NCBI RefSeq assembly: GCF_022346545.1
Contig: NZ_JAKRNU010000002.1
Span: 124,001 to 188,000, forward strand
DNA: 64,000 bases
Direction of reading: 5' to 3'
DNA from: Sporosarcina sp. ACRSM
GTDB lineage: Bacteria > Bacillota > Bacilli > Bacillales_A > Planococcaceae
Shown in pieces: positions 55,413 through 63,775 of the stretch. The notes below the pieces were generated by a model that saw only the letters and a program-made list of their open reading frames with translations, did not search any database and had not been told where the DNA came from. Within the stretch, counting starts at the first letter, position 1; the number at the start of each line of letters is the position of its first letter. The translations under genes and the position numbers were made by a program.

Positions 55413-55613
55413 TTCATGTTCCCCTTTTTATATAGTTTAGAATGAACTGTCAAAACACTTAAGTTTATTGTACATCTACCTGCTGGAAACATAAAACACA
55501 ATTGTCTCACAGATGTTCGTTACGATGATTTTTTCAGTAAAAAAATCCAAAACAATTATTCATGCTTAGTTTCGCGTTAATCGGAAATCATAAAAAAAAA
55601 ACGAGGTGAAGCC

Positions 55614-56867
55614 GTGAAAAGAATTATCCTAGTCCTAATGATTTTTTGTTTGATTTCCCCTTCTTCTTTGCATGCTGAAACAGCTAGTACCAAAATGAAA
55701 ATCGTATTCAGCCGGGACGGATACTTATGGATAAAAGAAGGTGAAAATGAGAGGCGAATAACGGAGAATAGAGCGCTATACAATTATCCTCCCCAATGGT
55801 CATTTGATGGAAGAATGATCCTTTACCAGAAAGAAGTGACCGGCAGCGTTGTCGGAAATAAAAAAACAAGCAATGAATTATGGGTTTACGATACCAATAC
55901 GAAAAAACATCAGAAAATCTTTTATGACGGTTATAATCCCAAATGGTCACCAACGGAAAACATCATTGCCTTTAGCGACGGTGGTGTGCTAAACATATCC
56001 GATTTGAAAACATTTTATAATATCGCTTTAGGTGTCAATGAGTATCAGTGGCAGCCAGATGGGAAAGGCTTTATCGCCTCATCAAGTGCTTCGATTCGTC
56101 CAGACGGTTGGACCCACCCCATCCTTTATATGATTTCGATAGCGGATGGTTACCGAAATATACAAGACTTAACAAAAAGTACAAAGAAGTTTTTCGTCGT
56201 TCCAAAGGAGCTGGTAAAAGGGGATGTCAAGATTCAATCCATCAATGCCGAATCATTGACCTACTCGCCCAATAAGCAATGGATTTCCTTTATCGTCTCA
56301 GCGTTCCCCTCCTGGTCGATGGATAGCAATATGATTTGTATTTTGTCTGCGGATGGCAAACAATTTGAAGTGATCGATGAAACGATTAATATGTTCACAC
56401 CGAAATGGGCGTTCAACAAGAATACACTCGGTTATATCGCTGGTGGAGGGCGAATTGTCTTCGGCTTCAAAAACAAAGATCTGAAAGTCACTGAACCGAC
56501 GACCGGACAAACCGAAACACTGACTCCAAAAAACTATGCAGAATTAGGATTTTCCTGGGTAAATGACAATTCCCTTATCGTTTCCAGAGTGCCGGAAAGT
56601 GAATGGTCCAATGATCCTGATAAGCGACCGAAACCCGCTTTATATTTTGTAACTTTCGACAATGAAAAACAGACGAAAATAACGTCGCCTTCCTCTAACA
56701 AAGGCGATTATGATCCAATCTTTTTACCTTCTATCCAAAAGATCACTTGGTTGCGGAAAAAAGACATCAGTTTAAAAGGTGATTTATGGATTGCCTACCC
56801 CACTGGGCAAAATGCCGAAGTATGGGTACAAAACATCGGTCTATATGACTTTTATCCAGCATCCTAA
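55614..56867 (+). CDS. Secreted TolB-like beta-propeller protein
   Basis: 417 residues from a GTG start (GAGGTGA upstream). Signal peptide MKRIILVLMIFCLISPSSLHAETAS, then repeats of the TolB/WD40-like type: YNYPPQWSFDGRMILYQKE, HQKIFYDGYNPKWSPTENIIAFSDG, YQWQPDGKGFIASSS, SLTYSPNKQWISFIVSA, MFTPKWAFNKNTLGYIAGG. Probably a six- or seven-bladed propeller outside the membrane. Resembles Bacillus YxaL/YqgN-like propellers only in fold; function unknown. Single gene with its own terminator. Confidence 0.7.
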   Translation: MKRIILVLMIFCLISPSSLHAETASTKMKIVFSRDGYLWIKEGENERRITENRALYNYPPQWSFDGRMILYQKEVTGSVVGNKKTSNELWVYDTNTKKHQKIFYDGYNPKWSPTENIIAFSDGGVLNISDLKTFYNIALGVNEYQWQPDGKGFIASSSASIRPDGWTHPILYMISIADGYRNIQDLTKSTKKFFVVPKELVKGDVKIQSINAESLTYSPNKQWISFIVSAFPSWSMDSNMICILSADGKQFEVIDETINMFTPKWAFNKNTLGYIAGGGRIVFGFKNKDLKVTEPTTGQTETLTPKNYAELGFSWVNDNSLIVSRVPESEWSNDPDKRPKPALYFVTFDNEKQTKITSPSSNKGDYDPIFLPSIQKITWLRKKDISLKGDLWIAYPTGQNAEVWVQNIGLYDFYPAS

Positions 56868-56868
56868 C

Positions 56869-56914
56869 AGAACAAGCCATCTCTTTTCCCGATCAAGAGA
56901 TGGCTTGTTCTTTG
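56869..56914. terminator. Terminator after beta-propeller gene
   Basis: AGAACAAGCCATCTCTT / AAGAGATGGCTTGTTCT perfect 17-bp stem, T-rich tail, between converging genes. Confidence 0.85.
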
Positions 56915-56924
56915 TTCGAATGAT

Positions 56925-57191
56925 TTAGTCTGCGTTCAAACTATAAATAATGAGTACAATACCGCCAAACAGACAAATCATCCGGGTTATGGAAATTTTT
57001 TCAGCTAGTCCGAATAAGGCAATCCCTGTTGTAATGATTAATACAATGGGACCGACTAATGCTAAAAGCGTATTGATATAAAACGCTTTTTCCAAATCGT
57101 TGAACTTGTACATTAACATCGCAGCGGTAATATCTACACTTCCTGAGAAAATACGCAAAAGGATAATCATTAAAAGTGCTTTTTCAATCAA
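56925..57191 (-). CDS. yqhV: YqhV-like membrane protein (DUF2619)
   Basis: 88 residues from a TTG at 57191, chosen because AAAGGGGAA lies six bases upstream; an ATG at 57239 precedes the site. Three hydrophobic helices: IEKALLMIILLRIFSGSVDITAAMLMYKF, FYINTLLALVGPIVLIITTGIALFGLA and RMICLFGGIVLIIYSL. The pattern (IEKAxxxxxxLRxxSG, NTxLALVGPxVLIxxT) matches the DUF2619/YqhV family, in B. subtilis beside the sporulation genes spoIIIA. Function unknown; no spoIIIA genes here. Confidence 0.75.
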   Translation of the reverse strand: MIEKALLMIILLRIFSGSVDITAAMLMYKFNDLEKAFYINTLLALVGPIVLIITTGIALFGLAEKISITRMICLFGGIVLIIYSLNAD

Positions 57192-57257
57192 TTCGAATTC
57201 CCCTTTCATACTTCTAAAAGTGTATGAAAGTCGTTTCAATTTTATCCCGCATTAACA

Positions 57258-57586
57258 GGCAGTAAGACTCCCACCTCAAGACTTAAGTAAAACGATAAGA
57301 AGAGGTGGGAGATCAACTGCCAATCGAACAGCGAAGGGTTCGATTTGCCATATTTCTGCGCTCTTTGCAGAAATTAAGGCACTTACATGACGCCGCGAAC
57401 TTAAGTCGCCTTCCTACAGCGGGTAGTTTGGACATCCGTTAAAGGAAGATAAAAGCCCGATTGGTTCGGGCCAACACGATGTTGGTTACACAAGCGTTGT
57501 CACAGGACGTGACGCTTTTAGCTTGTGTTCCCCTCAATCAGTGGAGGATGAAGAAAACCCCCACTGATTGAAGTTTCACTTTATCT
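57258..57586 (+). repeat. Structured intergenic repeat, copy D (composite of modules X and Y)
   Basis: About 330 bp in the 470-bp gap between yqhV and phaJ. Order: hairpin GGCAGT-N4-CTCCCACCTC / GAGGTGGGAG-N4-ACTGCC (57258-57321); module X (57325-57385), 61 nt as in copy B; spacer; hairpin CCCGA/TCGGG; module Y (57468-57531), 64 nt as in copy B but with changed, still paired stems; hairpin CAATCAGTGG / CCACTGATTG (57536-57571); and AAGATAAA/TTTATCTT closing over the right part. The core stems 1 and 2 of copies A-C are missing. No ORF of interest. Confidence 0.8.
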
Positions 57587-57599
57587 TAAAAATTTTGCA

Positions 57600-57642
57600 A
57601 AAAAAGTGCCAAGCTATGGGTCTACATAACTTGGCACTTACT
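57600..57642 (-). terminator. Terminator after phaJ
   Basis: AAGTGCCAAG / CTTGGCACTT followed by TTTTTTT on the minus strand. Confidence 0.85.
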
Positions 57643-57661
57643 TTTATAAAAGAAGAAAAAG

Positions 57662-58072
57662 CTAGTTTTGCATCATCACAACGGCTTCTCCTTCGACAAC
57701 ACTATGATCGAATTGGTTCGTGACAGTCGTACGAAGCCGAAGAATCTTTTTTGCATCTTTTTTCTCCAACACTTCGACCTCTGCCATAACTGTATCCCCA
57801 ATTTTAACGGGTGCCTTAAAGTTGAGATTTTGAGATAAATAAATTGTATCCGGACCAGGCAGTTTCATCCCTAGCACTGCTGAAATGAATCCAGCTGTCA
57901 AGACACCGTGCGCAATCCGTTCTTGGAAAACTGATTTTTTGGCATACTCTACATTTACGTGTAATGGATTAAAGTCACCAGTGATCCCGGCAAATTGATA
58001 GATATCAAATTCAGTAATAGTTTTCGAAATATTCGCTCTGTCGCCAATCTTGATCTCATCATAACTTACCAA
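57662..58072 (-). CDS. phaJ: (R)-specific enoyl-CoA hydratase (MaoC-like, PhaJ)
   Basis: 136 residues from a TTG at 58072 with GGGAGGG upstream; the TTG at 58102 has none. Hot-dog fold with the hydratase-2 motif FAGITGDFNPLHVN (catalytic Asp and His) and HGVLTAGFISAVLGMKLPGP. Turns 2-enoyl-CoA from beta-oxidation into (R)-3-hydroxyacyl-CoA, a PHA precursor. Lies downstream of phaP in the pha locus and is closed by a terminator. Confidence 0.88.
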   Translation of the reverse strand: MVSYDEIKIGDRANISKTITEFDIYQFAGITGDFNPLHVNVEYAKKSVFQERIAHGVLTAGFISAVLGMKLPGPDTIYLSQNLNFKAPVKIGDTVMAEVEVLEKKDAKKILRLRTTVTNQFDHSVVEGEAVVMMQN

Positions 58073-58126
58073 CTGAATCGACCCTCCCGCTGCTTGTGTC
58101 AATTAGGACATTGGCAGTCAATTGGA

Positions 58127-58636
58127 TCAAGCTTTTACTGTTTCCAACACACCTTTATGCGACTGCTTCAATTGAATTGTTAAGTCTTCGATTTGCTTCA
58201 GCACTTCAGTGCGACCTTCTTTCTGTTGTTGTACAGCTTCTTTGACGGTCGTTTCGAGTTGTGCCTGTGATTGCGTAAACAGATCCAAGACTGCATGACT
58301 TGGACTCCAAGCAAGTGATTGTACTTTATTATTGATTTCTTCAATCGTTGATAACCAATTGGCTGACAATTCACTTTGAATTTTTTCAGAAGCTTTTACA
58401 CTGTCCTCTAATCGATCTGACCATTCTTTAACGAGCTTATTCGATTCCGTTTCCATATTATCCAAAGTTTTGCGCGTAGAATCAATCAGTTCCTTTTGGT
58501 AATCAAAAACTCGAAATGATTTTCTTTCAACCTCCGCTTGAATACTTTGGAGTGTTTTGAAATTATTTAACCAGCTATCCCAAATCAGATCCACCCCTGT
58601 TGCTTGTTGCTTGACCTCAGCTACTTTCTTTGTCAT
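58127..58636 (-). CDS. phaP: Phasin PhaP (PHA granule protein)
   Basis: 169 residues from the ATG at 58636 (AAAGGAGGAG upstream), the size of Bacillus megaterium PhaP. Long amphipathic helices with heptads and many Gln/Glu/Lys (VERKSFRVFDYQKELIDSTRKTLDNM, QAQLETTVKEAVQQQKEGRTEV), no membrane segment. Coats PHA granules. Placed between phaQ and phaJ as in other class IV loci. Position and length carry much of the assignment. Confidence 0.85.
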   Translation of the reverse strand: MTKKVAEVKQQATGVDLIWDSWLNNFKTLQSIQAEVERKSFRVFDYQKELIDSTRKTLDNMETESNKLVKEWSDRLEDSVKASEKIQSELSANWLSTIEEINNKVQSLAWSPSHAVLDLFTQSQAQLETTVKEAVQQQKEGRTEVLKQIEDLTIQLKQSHKGVLETVKA

Positions 58637-58714
58637 CAAAGTCTCCTCCTTTGTATTGGATCCATAGATCATGGATATATATGTTGAATGCAAAATATTT
58701 TGCATATCACCCGT

Positions 58715-59137
58715 CTAGTAGTGATCATCATTCTCTTCCTCCGTCTCATTTGAGGGCATTTTATAAGACGGAAAAAACGGATTATACAAATTGAAAAACT
58801 GATCCAACATTTTTTGATAATGACCAAGTGAGTCTGCCCATAACTCCAAATACCGCTCTCCAGCCTCCGTAATGGAATATATGCGTTTGGCGGGCCCTCC
58901 TGATGTCGTATCCCATTCAGAAGTGACCATTGCATCCTTCTCCAGTTGCCGAAGTATTCTATAAAAATTTCCTTGATCAATAGAATGGATCCCAAATTGG
59001 GAAATTTTCTGCATTAATTCATAACCATGCGCATTCCACTCCCGAAGATGTAACAGCATAATCGGGATGAGAAAATTTTTCGGGGTTCCTAAGTTGGCGC
59101 TTTTCTCGCTCCCCGATGTTTTCTGATCAGAATTCAT
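58715..59137 (-). CDS. phaQ: PadR-type transcriptional regulator PhaQ
   Basis: 140 residues. PadR winged helix (LIPIMLLHLREWNAHGYELMQKISQFGIHSIDQGNFYRILRQLEKDAMVTSEW, with SGGPAKRIYSITEAG as the wing) and a short C-terminal dimerisation helix. In B. megaterium PhaQ represses phaQP and is relieved by PHA. A perfect 8-8-8 palindrome overlapping its promoter lies 20-45 nt upstream, in keeping with autoregulation. AGGTGG eight bases before the ATG. Confidence 0.88.
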   Translation of the reverse strand: MNSDQKTSGSEKSANLGTPKNFLIPIMLLHLREWNAHGYELMQKISQFGIHSIDQGNFYRILRQLEKDAMVTSEWDTTSGGPAKRIYSITEAGERYLELWADSLGHYQKMLDQFFNLYNPFFPSYKMPSNETEEENDDHY

Positions 59138-59157
59138 TGTCGAGCACCACCTAATTG

Positions 59158-59204
59158 TAAATTACTTATAAGTGTAATTTACACCTATGTGTTTACTTTG
59201 TCAA
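59158..59204 (-). promoter_or_regulatory. phaQP promoter and PhaQ operator
   Basis: TTGACA (59199-59204), 17-nt spacer, TAAATT (59176-59181) on the minus strand. The palindrome TAAATTAC-N8-GTAATTTA (59158-59181) covers the -10 and start site, well placed for a repressor. A further near-palindrome GTGTAATTTACAC overlaps its right half. Confidence 0.6.
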
Positions 59205-59549
59205 CTCTTTAACTTTAGTTCAGTTAATGCTTCATTATTGAAAGCAAATTCTCAGAAGTCTCCCTCTTTCCGTAAAGTGTAAGTTAAATGTAGGACATTC
59301 ATTGATATGAGAGAAGTGCGAATGTCCTCAGTTTGAAAATTGGACACAATTATACCTTAACATAAATGAGTACCCAGAAAAAACAGACAAATCACAACAT
59401 TATCTAACACCCTATATGTCGAATGCTGTCAAAATCAGCAAAAATGAGTCGGATTATTTAGATTATTTTAATTGATAAAAAAACTATGTTCCTGTACAAT
59501 GAAACTGAACTTTAGAAGGCTCATAGATTTGAAAAGGAGATGATGTTGT
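59205..59549 (+). promoter_or_regulatory. Divergent pha intergenic region with phaRBC promoter
   Basis: No gene seen. phaR promoter at 59472-59500: TTGATA, 17-nt spacer, TACAAT. An inverted repeat AGGACATTC / GAATGTCCT with a 19-nt loop lies at 59292-59328, without a T run, of unknown role. Confidence 0.55.
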
Positions 59550-59993
59550 TTGACTCAGAAAGTGCCATTTGATCCGTTTACGATGTGGAAAGAGATTTAC
59601 GAAAAAACAGAAGCATCCTGGAGCGGTGTGCTCCAAGAATCCTTGGGGAAAGAAACCTTCTCCGAAGGATTGGGGCAAACATTAAATAGCTATTTACAAT
59701 ACCAGGAAGTCATATCACAAATGACCGAGACTTATCTTAAACAGGTGAACATGCCTACAAGAGGCGAAGTTTCCAACATTGCATCCCTCGTTATCAATCT
59801 AGAGAACAAAGTGGACGATCTCGAAGATAAAATCGATGATGCTGCGGCAAAAGAAGACACCTCAAAGGAAATCAATCAGCTGAAAAAAGCCGTATCAAAC
59901 TTGGACAAAAAATTGGATAAAGTGCTTACTCTCATCGAAGAAGTGAATACGAAACCCGCACCCGCAGTCCCTGCCGTGAGTACGAAGCAATAA
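59550..59993 (+). CDS. phaR: PHA synthase subunit PhaR (class IV)
   Basis: 147 residues from a TTG (AAAAGGAG nine bases upstream; no ATG is available). Partner of PhaC in Bacillus-type class IV synthase. Opens with FDPFTMWKEIYEKTEASWSGVLQESLGKE, typical of PhaR, and has a coiled coil (~75-135; LVINLENKVDDLEDKIDDAAAKEDTSKEINQLKKAVSNLDKKLDKVL). Ala/Pro-rich end. First gene of phaRBC. Confidence 0.88.
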   Translation: MTQKVPFDPFTMWKEIYEKTEASWSGVLQESLGKETFSEGLGQTLNSYLQYQEVISQMTETYLKQVNMPTRGEVSNIASLVINLENKVDDLEDKIDDAAAKEDTSKEINQLKKAVSNLDKKLDKVLTLIEEVNTKPAPAVPAVSTKQ

Positions 59994-60049
59994 TATAGAT
60001 GAAGTGAAAGTTCAATACATCCCACAACATTAGAAGGAGTGTGCAGTCA

Positions 60050-60832
60050 ATGACAATGTTATTCGAAAACGAAATCACAAAACAGGAAAGCTTGAGACCA
60101 CTTGAAGGGAAAGTAGCAATTGTTACAGGAGGTTCCCGTGGAATCGGCGCTGCAATTGCAAAGGAATTAGCGCGAAAAGGTGCCCAAGTGGCAATCAACT
60201 ATCAATCCAATGTGGAAAGTGCGGACGCAGTTGTAAAAGCTATTGAAGAAGAGGGCGGCAACTCCTACGCGATCAAAGCCGATGTATCGAATGCAAATGA
60301 TATTCAACAATTTATCGGAGCGGTAAAGGAACGTTTTGGTAAAATTGATATATTAGTCAATAATGCGGGCATTACAAGAGATAAAACGTTCCGAAACCTT
60401 TCTGAAGAAGATTGGAACGAAGTGATCGACGTGAACTTGAATAGCGTATACCGTACAACTTCAGTAGTGATTAACGAAATGCTGGAGCAAAAATACGGTC
60501 GTATTATCAATATCAGTTCGATCATCGGGCAAGCAGGTGGATTTGGACAAACAAACTATGCAGCTTCAAAGGCTGGTCTGATCGGTTTCACCAAATCTCT
60601 TGCGTTAGAAACAGCAAAAAATGGTATCACGGTCAATGCGGTTTGCCCAGGGTTTATTGCTACTGAAATGGTTTCGGCAATGCCGGAGAAGGTATTAGAC
60701 TCCATCGTATCAAAAGTTCCGATGCGTCGACTTGGTGAAGTGGATGAAATTGCTGAAGCGGTCGTATACCTTGCGACAGCAAACTATATTACAGGTCAGA
60801 CGATCAATGTGAACGGCGGATTATACATGTAA
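60050..60832 (+). CDS. phaB: Acetoacetyl-CoA reductase (PhaB)
   Basis: 260 residues from the ATG at 60050 (AGAAGGAG upstream; the GTG at 60041 is too close to it). Short-chain dehydrogenase: VTGGSRGIGAAIA cofactor loop, NNAGITRD, and the Ser-Tyr-Lys set in NISSIIGQAGGFGQTNYAASKAG. Reduces acetoacetyl-CoA to (R)-3-hydroxybutyryl-CoA. Position between phaR and phaC separates it from FabG, which it otherwise resembles. Confidence 0.9.
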   Translation: MTMLFENEITKQESLRPLEGKVAIVTGGSRGIGAAIAKELARKGAQVAINYQSNVESADAVVKAIEEEGGNSYAIKADVSNANDIQQFIGAVKERFGKIDILVNNAGITRDKTFRNLSEEDWNEVIDVNLNSVYRTTSVVINEMLEQKYGRIINISSIIGQAGGFGQTNYAASKAGLIGFTKSLALETAKNGITVNAVCPGFIATEMVSAMPEKVLDSIVSKVPMRRLGEVDEIAEAVVYLATANYITGQTINVNGGLYM

Positions 60833-60886
60833 TGACTTCTATCGGAAACGTCCATCAGTACCTGGAAAACTTGGTTTAGGGGGAGA

Positions 60887-61978
60887 ATGATGATTTATTC
60901 GAGTGCGAGAGAATTGGATAATTGGGTGGACCAATTACCTGAAGAATATCAGAACGGCTACCGCCGACTAAAACGGATGACGGAAGTGTTAACGACAGAG
61001 GCCGAGCCACAAGTTGGCCAAACGCCGAAAGAAGTCATCTGGACCAAAAATAAGACGAAACTTTATCGTTACCAACCTGCCGTAAAAAAGACGAACAAAG
61101 TACCTATCCTAATGATTTACGCACTGATCAATAAACCTTATATCTTAGATTTATATCCTGGAAACAGCTTGATCGAACACTTGACAAACCAAGGGCATGA
61201 TGTGTACTTGTTGGATTGGGGTACATTCGGGTATGAAGACCGCCATTTAAAATTCGATAACTTCATTCTGGACTACATTCCACGTGCTGTCAAAAAAGTG
61301 TTGCGGACTTCGGAAGCCAGCGAAATCAGTTTGCTTGGCTATTGCATGGGAGGCACGATGACTTCTATCTTCGCTGCACTCCATCAAGATTTACCGATCC
61401 GCAACTTGATTTTTATGACAAGTCCATTTGATTTTGCAGACGCCGGCCTTTATTCGAATTTTTTAGATAAACGTTATTTTAACTTGGATAAACTGGTCGA
61501 TACACTTGGTTTAATTCCCCATGATATGATCGACTTCGGGAACAAATTATTGAACCCGATTGCCAATATTTATGGACCTTACGTCGGATTGGCGAATCGA
61601 GCAGATAATGATGCATTCGTTCATAATTGGAAGCTTATGCAAAAATGGTTAAACGACGGAATACCTTTCCCTGGGGAAGCTTATCGCCAATGGATCCGCG
61701 AGTTCTACCAGGAGAACAAGCTGATTAACGATGAACTCTACATCCGCGGGCGGAAAGTAGAACTTGGCAAAATTACAGCAAATGTCTTAAATATTGCTGC
61801 AAAACGTGATAACATTGCTAATCCAATTCAAATTGAGCCTTTGATGGATAAAATATCTAGTAAAGACAAAACGTATCACTTGATGGATACGGGACATGTC
61901 TCCGTCGTTGTTGGCCGTAAAGCAGTCAATGAACTCTACCCACTCGTCGACAATTGGTTAACAAGTCATTCAAAGTAA
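60887..61978 (+). CDS. phaC: PHA synthase catalytic subunit PhaC (class III/IV)
   Basis: 363 residues, alpha/beta-hydrolase fold, the short length of class III/IV PhaC. Lipase-like box GYCMGG with catalytic Cys153, Asp308 in IAAKRDNIANP and His337 in MDTGHVSVVVG. Polymerises (R)-3-hydroxyacyl-CoA with PhaR. GGGGGAG lies close to the ATG at 60887; the adjacent ATG at 60890 is equally possible. Last gene of phaRBC before a strong terminator. Confidence 0.92.
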   Translation: MMIYSSARELDNWVDQLPEEYQNGYRRLKRMTEVLTTEAEPQVGQTPKEVIWTKNKTKLYRYQPAVKKTNKVPILMIYALINKPYILDLYPGNSLIEHLTNQGHDVYLLDWGTFGYEDRHLKFDNFILDYIPRAVKKVLRTSEASEISLLGYCMGGTMTSIFAALHQDLPIRNLIFMTSPFDFADAGLYSNFLDKRYFNLDKLVDTLGLIPHDMIDFGNKLLNPIANIYGPYVGLANRADNDAFVHNWKLMQKWLNDGIPFPGEAYRQWIREFYQENKLINDELYIRGRKVELGKITANVLNIAAKRDNIANPIQIEPLMDKISSKDKTYHLMDTGHVSVVVGRKAVNELYPLVDNWLTSHSK

Positions 61979-61992
61979 ATGAAAGAATACAA

Positions 61993-62044
61993 CAAAAACA
62001 GCGACTCTTCCCTGAACAGATCAGGGAAAGACTCGCTGTTTTCG
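61993..62044. terminator. Terminator after phaC
   Basis: Long hairpin AAAACAGCGA-CTCTT-CCCTGA / TCAGGG-AAGA-TCGCTGTTTT between converging genes. Confidence 0.8.
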
Positions 62045-62055
62045 TCCATATATGA

Positions 62056-62790
62056 TCATTTCAACGTACGTTTTAGAAATTCCCTCGTTCGCTCTTGTGT
62101 CGGGTTATTGAAAATTTGTTCGGGAGGCCCTACTTCAGCAATGACTCCTTTGTCCATAAAGACGACGCGATCGGAAACTTCTTTTGCGAATTCCATTTCA
62201 TGAGTTACGATCAGCATTGTTAAGCCGGTTTCAGCGAGCTCCTTCATTACTTTCAGAACCTCCCCTACCATCTCTGGATCCAATGCGGATGTCGGTTCAT
62301 CGAATAACATGACATCCGGTTCCATCGATAGGGCGCGGGCAATTGCTACACGTTGCTTCTGACCGCCAGACAATTGTCTAGCTCTTGCATTCACATAGCG
62401 ATCCATGCCTACCACTTTCAAATACTTCATTGCCACTTTCTCTGCTTCTTCTTTTGTGCGTTTTAACACTTTCACTTGTCCGACAACACAATTACTTAAT
62501 ACATCATGGTTATTAAACAAGTTGAATTGTTGGAATACCATCCCTAACTTCGTACGGTATGAATGAATATCATGCTTAGCATCTAGAATATTTTCACCTT
62601 GGTAGATGATTCGTCCGCCACTTGGCCTCTCCAATAGATTGATACAACGAAGAAGAGTGGATTTACCGGATCCAGATGACCCGATGATACAGACAACCTC
62701 CCCTTTGGCTACTGAAAAATTGATATCTTTTAATACTTCATGCGTACCAAATGATTTTCTAAGATGTTGAATATCGATGACTTTTTCCAT
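62056..62790 (-). CDS. Polar amino-acid ABC transporter ATPase
   Basis: 244 residues. GlnQ/HisP-type: Walker [23 protein letters not shown]-loop [18 protein letters not shown], signature [19 protein letters not shown], Walker [21 protein letters not shown] and [11 protein letters not shown]. The [17 protein letters not shown] wording is specific for the polar amino-acid group (Gln, Arg, Lys, cystine). Last gene of an SBP-permease-ATPase operon. GGAGGTGGGGG lies before the ATG. Substrate not deducible. Confidence 0.88.
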   Translation of the reverse strand: MEKVIDIQHLRKSFGTHEVLKDINFSVAKGEVVCIIGSSGSGKSTLLRCINLLERPSGGRIIYQGENILDAKHDIHSYRTKLGMVFQQFNLFNNHDVLSNCVVGQVKVLKRTKEEAEKVAMKYLKVVGMDRYVNARARQLSGGQKQRVAIARALSMEPDVMLFDEPTSALDPEMVGEVLKVMKELAETGLTMLIVTHEMEFAKEVSDRVVFMDKGVIAEVGPPEQIFNNPTQERTREFLKRTLK

Positions 62791-62808
62791 TTGTCCCCCA
62801 CCTCCGTC

Positions 62809-63564
62809 TTAACTCTCTTTTGTATTGGCTACAGTCGTTATTTGTGCCGGCTGGCCGATCATGCTATAGTTTTCCGGTCCTTCCAATTTTCTTTCAAAAT
62901 AACGGAGAATCAGAGTGACGGTAAACGTCATGACGAAATACAATATACAGGCAACGAAAAATGGCTCAAAATATTTAAAGCTAATACCTGCGACCGTTTT
63001 TGTTTGGAAATATAATTCCGTAACGCCGATGACGTTCAGAACAGATGTATCTTTAATATTGATGATAAATTGGTTGCCGGTTGCCGGTAAGATGTTACGG
63101 ATCACTTGGGGTAAAACAACATTCAGCATCGTCTGAACATGATTCATCCCGACCGCATGTGCCGCTTCAAACTGTCCTTTATCGATCGACATGACACCGC
63201 CACGGACAAACTCCGCCATATAGGCCCCTGTATTGATAGAGACAATCACGATGGCCGCTATAGTCCGGTCCATATCTATCCCAAAAGCCAAAGCAGATCC
63301 ATAGAAAATGACCATTGCTTGAACAATCATTGGCGTTCCACGGAAAAACTCTATGTAGGATGTGAGAATCACATTTACCGTTTTTAATAAGATTCGTTTT
63401 GCCCGTCGTTCTGGAACGGGGATTGTGCGTATCACTCCTGCAAGTAAACCGATAATTGCTCCGATAATCGTCCCGATGACAGAAATGAGAAGCGTCATGC
63501 CCGCTCCGCGAAGAAACATCGGCCAGTTATTAATAATCATTTGAATAATCCACTCGAGACTCAT
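62809..63564 (-). CDS. Polar amino-acid ABC transporter permease
   Basis: 251 residues, about five membrane helices, HisMQ family. The characteristic YIEFFRGTPMIVQAMVIFYG, INTGAYMAEFVRGGVMSIDKGQFEAAHAVGMNHVQTMLNVVLPQ (EAA loop) and NQFIINIKDTSVLNVIGVTEL are present. Forms a homodimer or works with a partner encoded elsewhere; only one permease gene is seen here. GGAAAGG upstream of the ATG. Separated from the binding-protein gene by repeat copy E and a terminator. Confidence 0.88.
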   Translation of the reverse strand: MSLEWIIQMIINNWPMFLRGAGMTLLISVIGTIIGAIIGLLAGVIRTIPVPERRAKRILLKTVNVILTSYIEFFRGTPMIVQAMVIFYGSALAFGIDMDRTIAAIVIVSINTGAYMAEFVRGGVMSIDKGQFEAAHAVGMNHVQTMLNVVLPQVIRNILPATGNQFIINIKDTSVLNVIGVTELYFQTKTVAGISFKYFEPFFVACILYFVMTFTVTLILRYFERKLEGPENYSMIGQPAQITTVANTKES

Positions 63565-63601
63565 TCATTCCATCCTTTCCAAAGGGGAATCTAACCAAAA
63601 C

Positions 63602-63732
63602 CAATAATGCCTCGGCGTATTTGCGTCCAGATTTTGAATTGCGCTTTCTAATGGCTGGTTCAATTAACTCCCTTCAAAATCTATGACATCCGCCGGAGGC
63701 TTTTATTTGATTTAGCAGAAGCTGAATCAAGT
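63602..63732 (+). repeat. Structured intergenic repeat, copy E (shortened core)
   Basis: 131 bp. Contains AATGCC-TC-GGCGTATT (imperfect stem 1), CAGATTTTGAA...TTCAAAATCTA (stem 2), with the inner TTGCGC hairpin degraded by an unrelated insertion, and the linker ATGACATCCGCCGGAGGCTT. The right part is collapsed to TTGATTTAGC-AGAA-GCTGAATCAA, i.e. only the outer stem 3 is left. Located between the amino-acid binding-protein terminator and the permease. Confidence 0.75.
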
Positions 63733-63764
63733 GAAAAACCGGCTGCAATAAGAGGCAGCCGGTA
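63733..63764 (-). terminator. Terminator after amino-acid binding protein gene
   Basis: CCGGCTGC / GCAGCCGG with a TTTTTC tail on the minus strand. A terminator here, before the permease, fits the common pattern of higher expression of the binding protein. Confidence 0.8.
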
Positions 63765-63775
63765 TCACTTCATCC

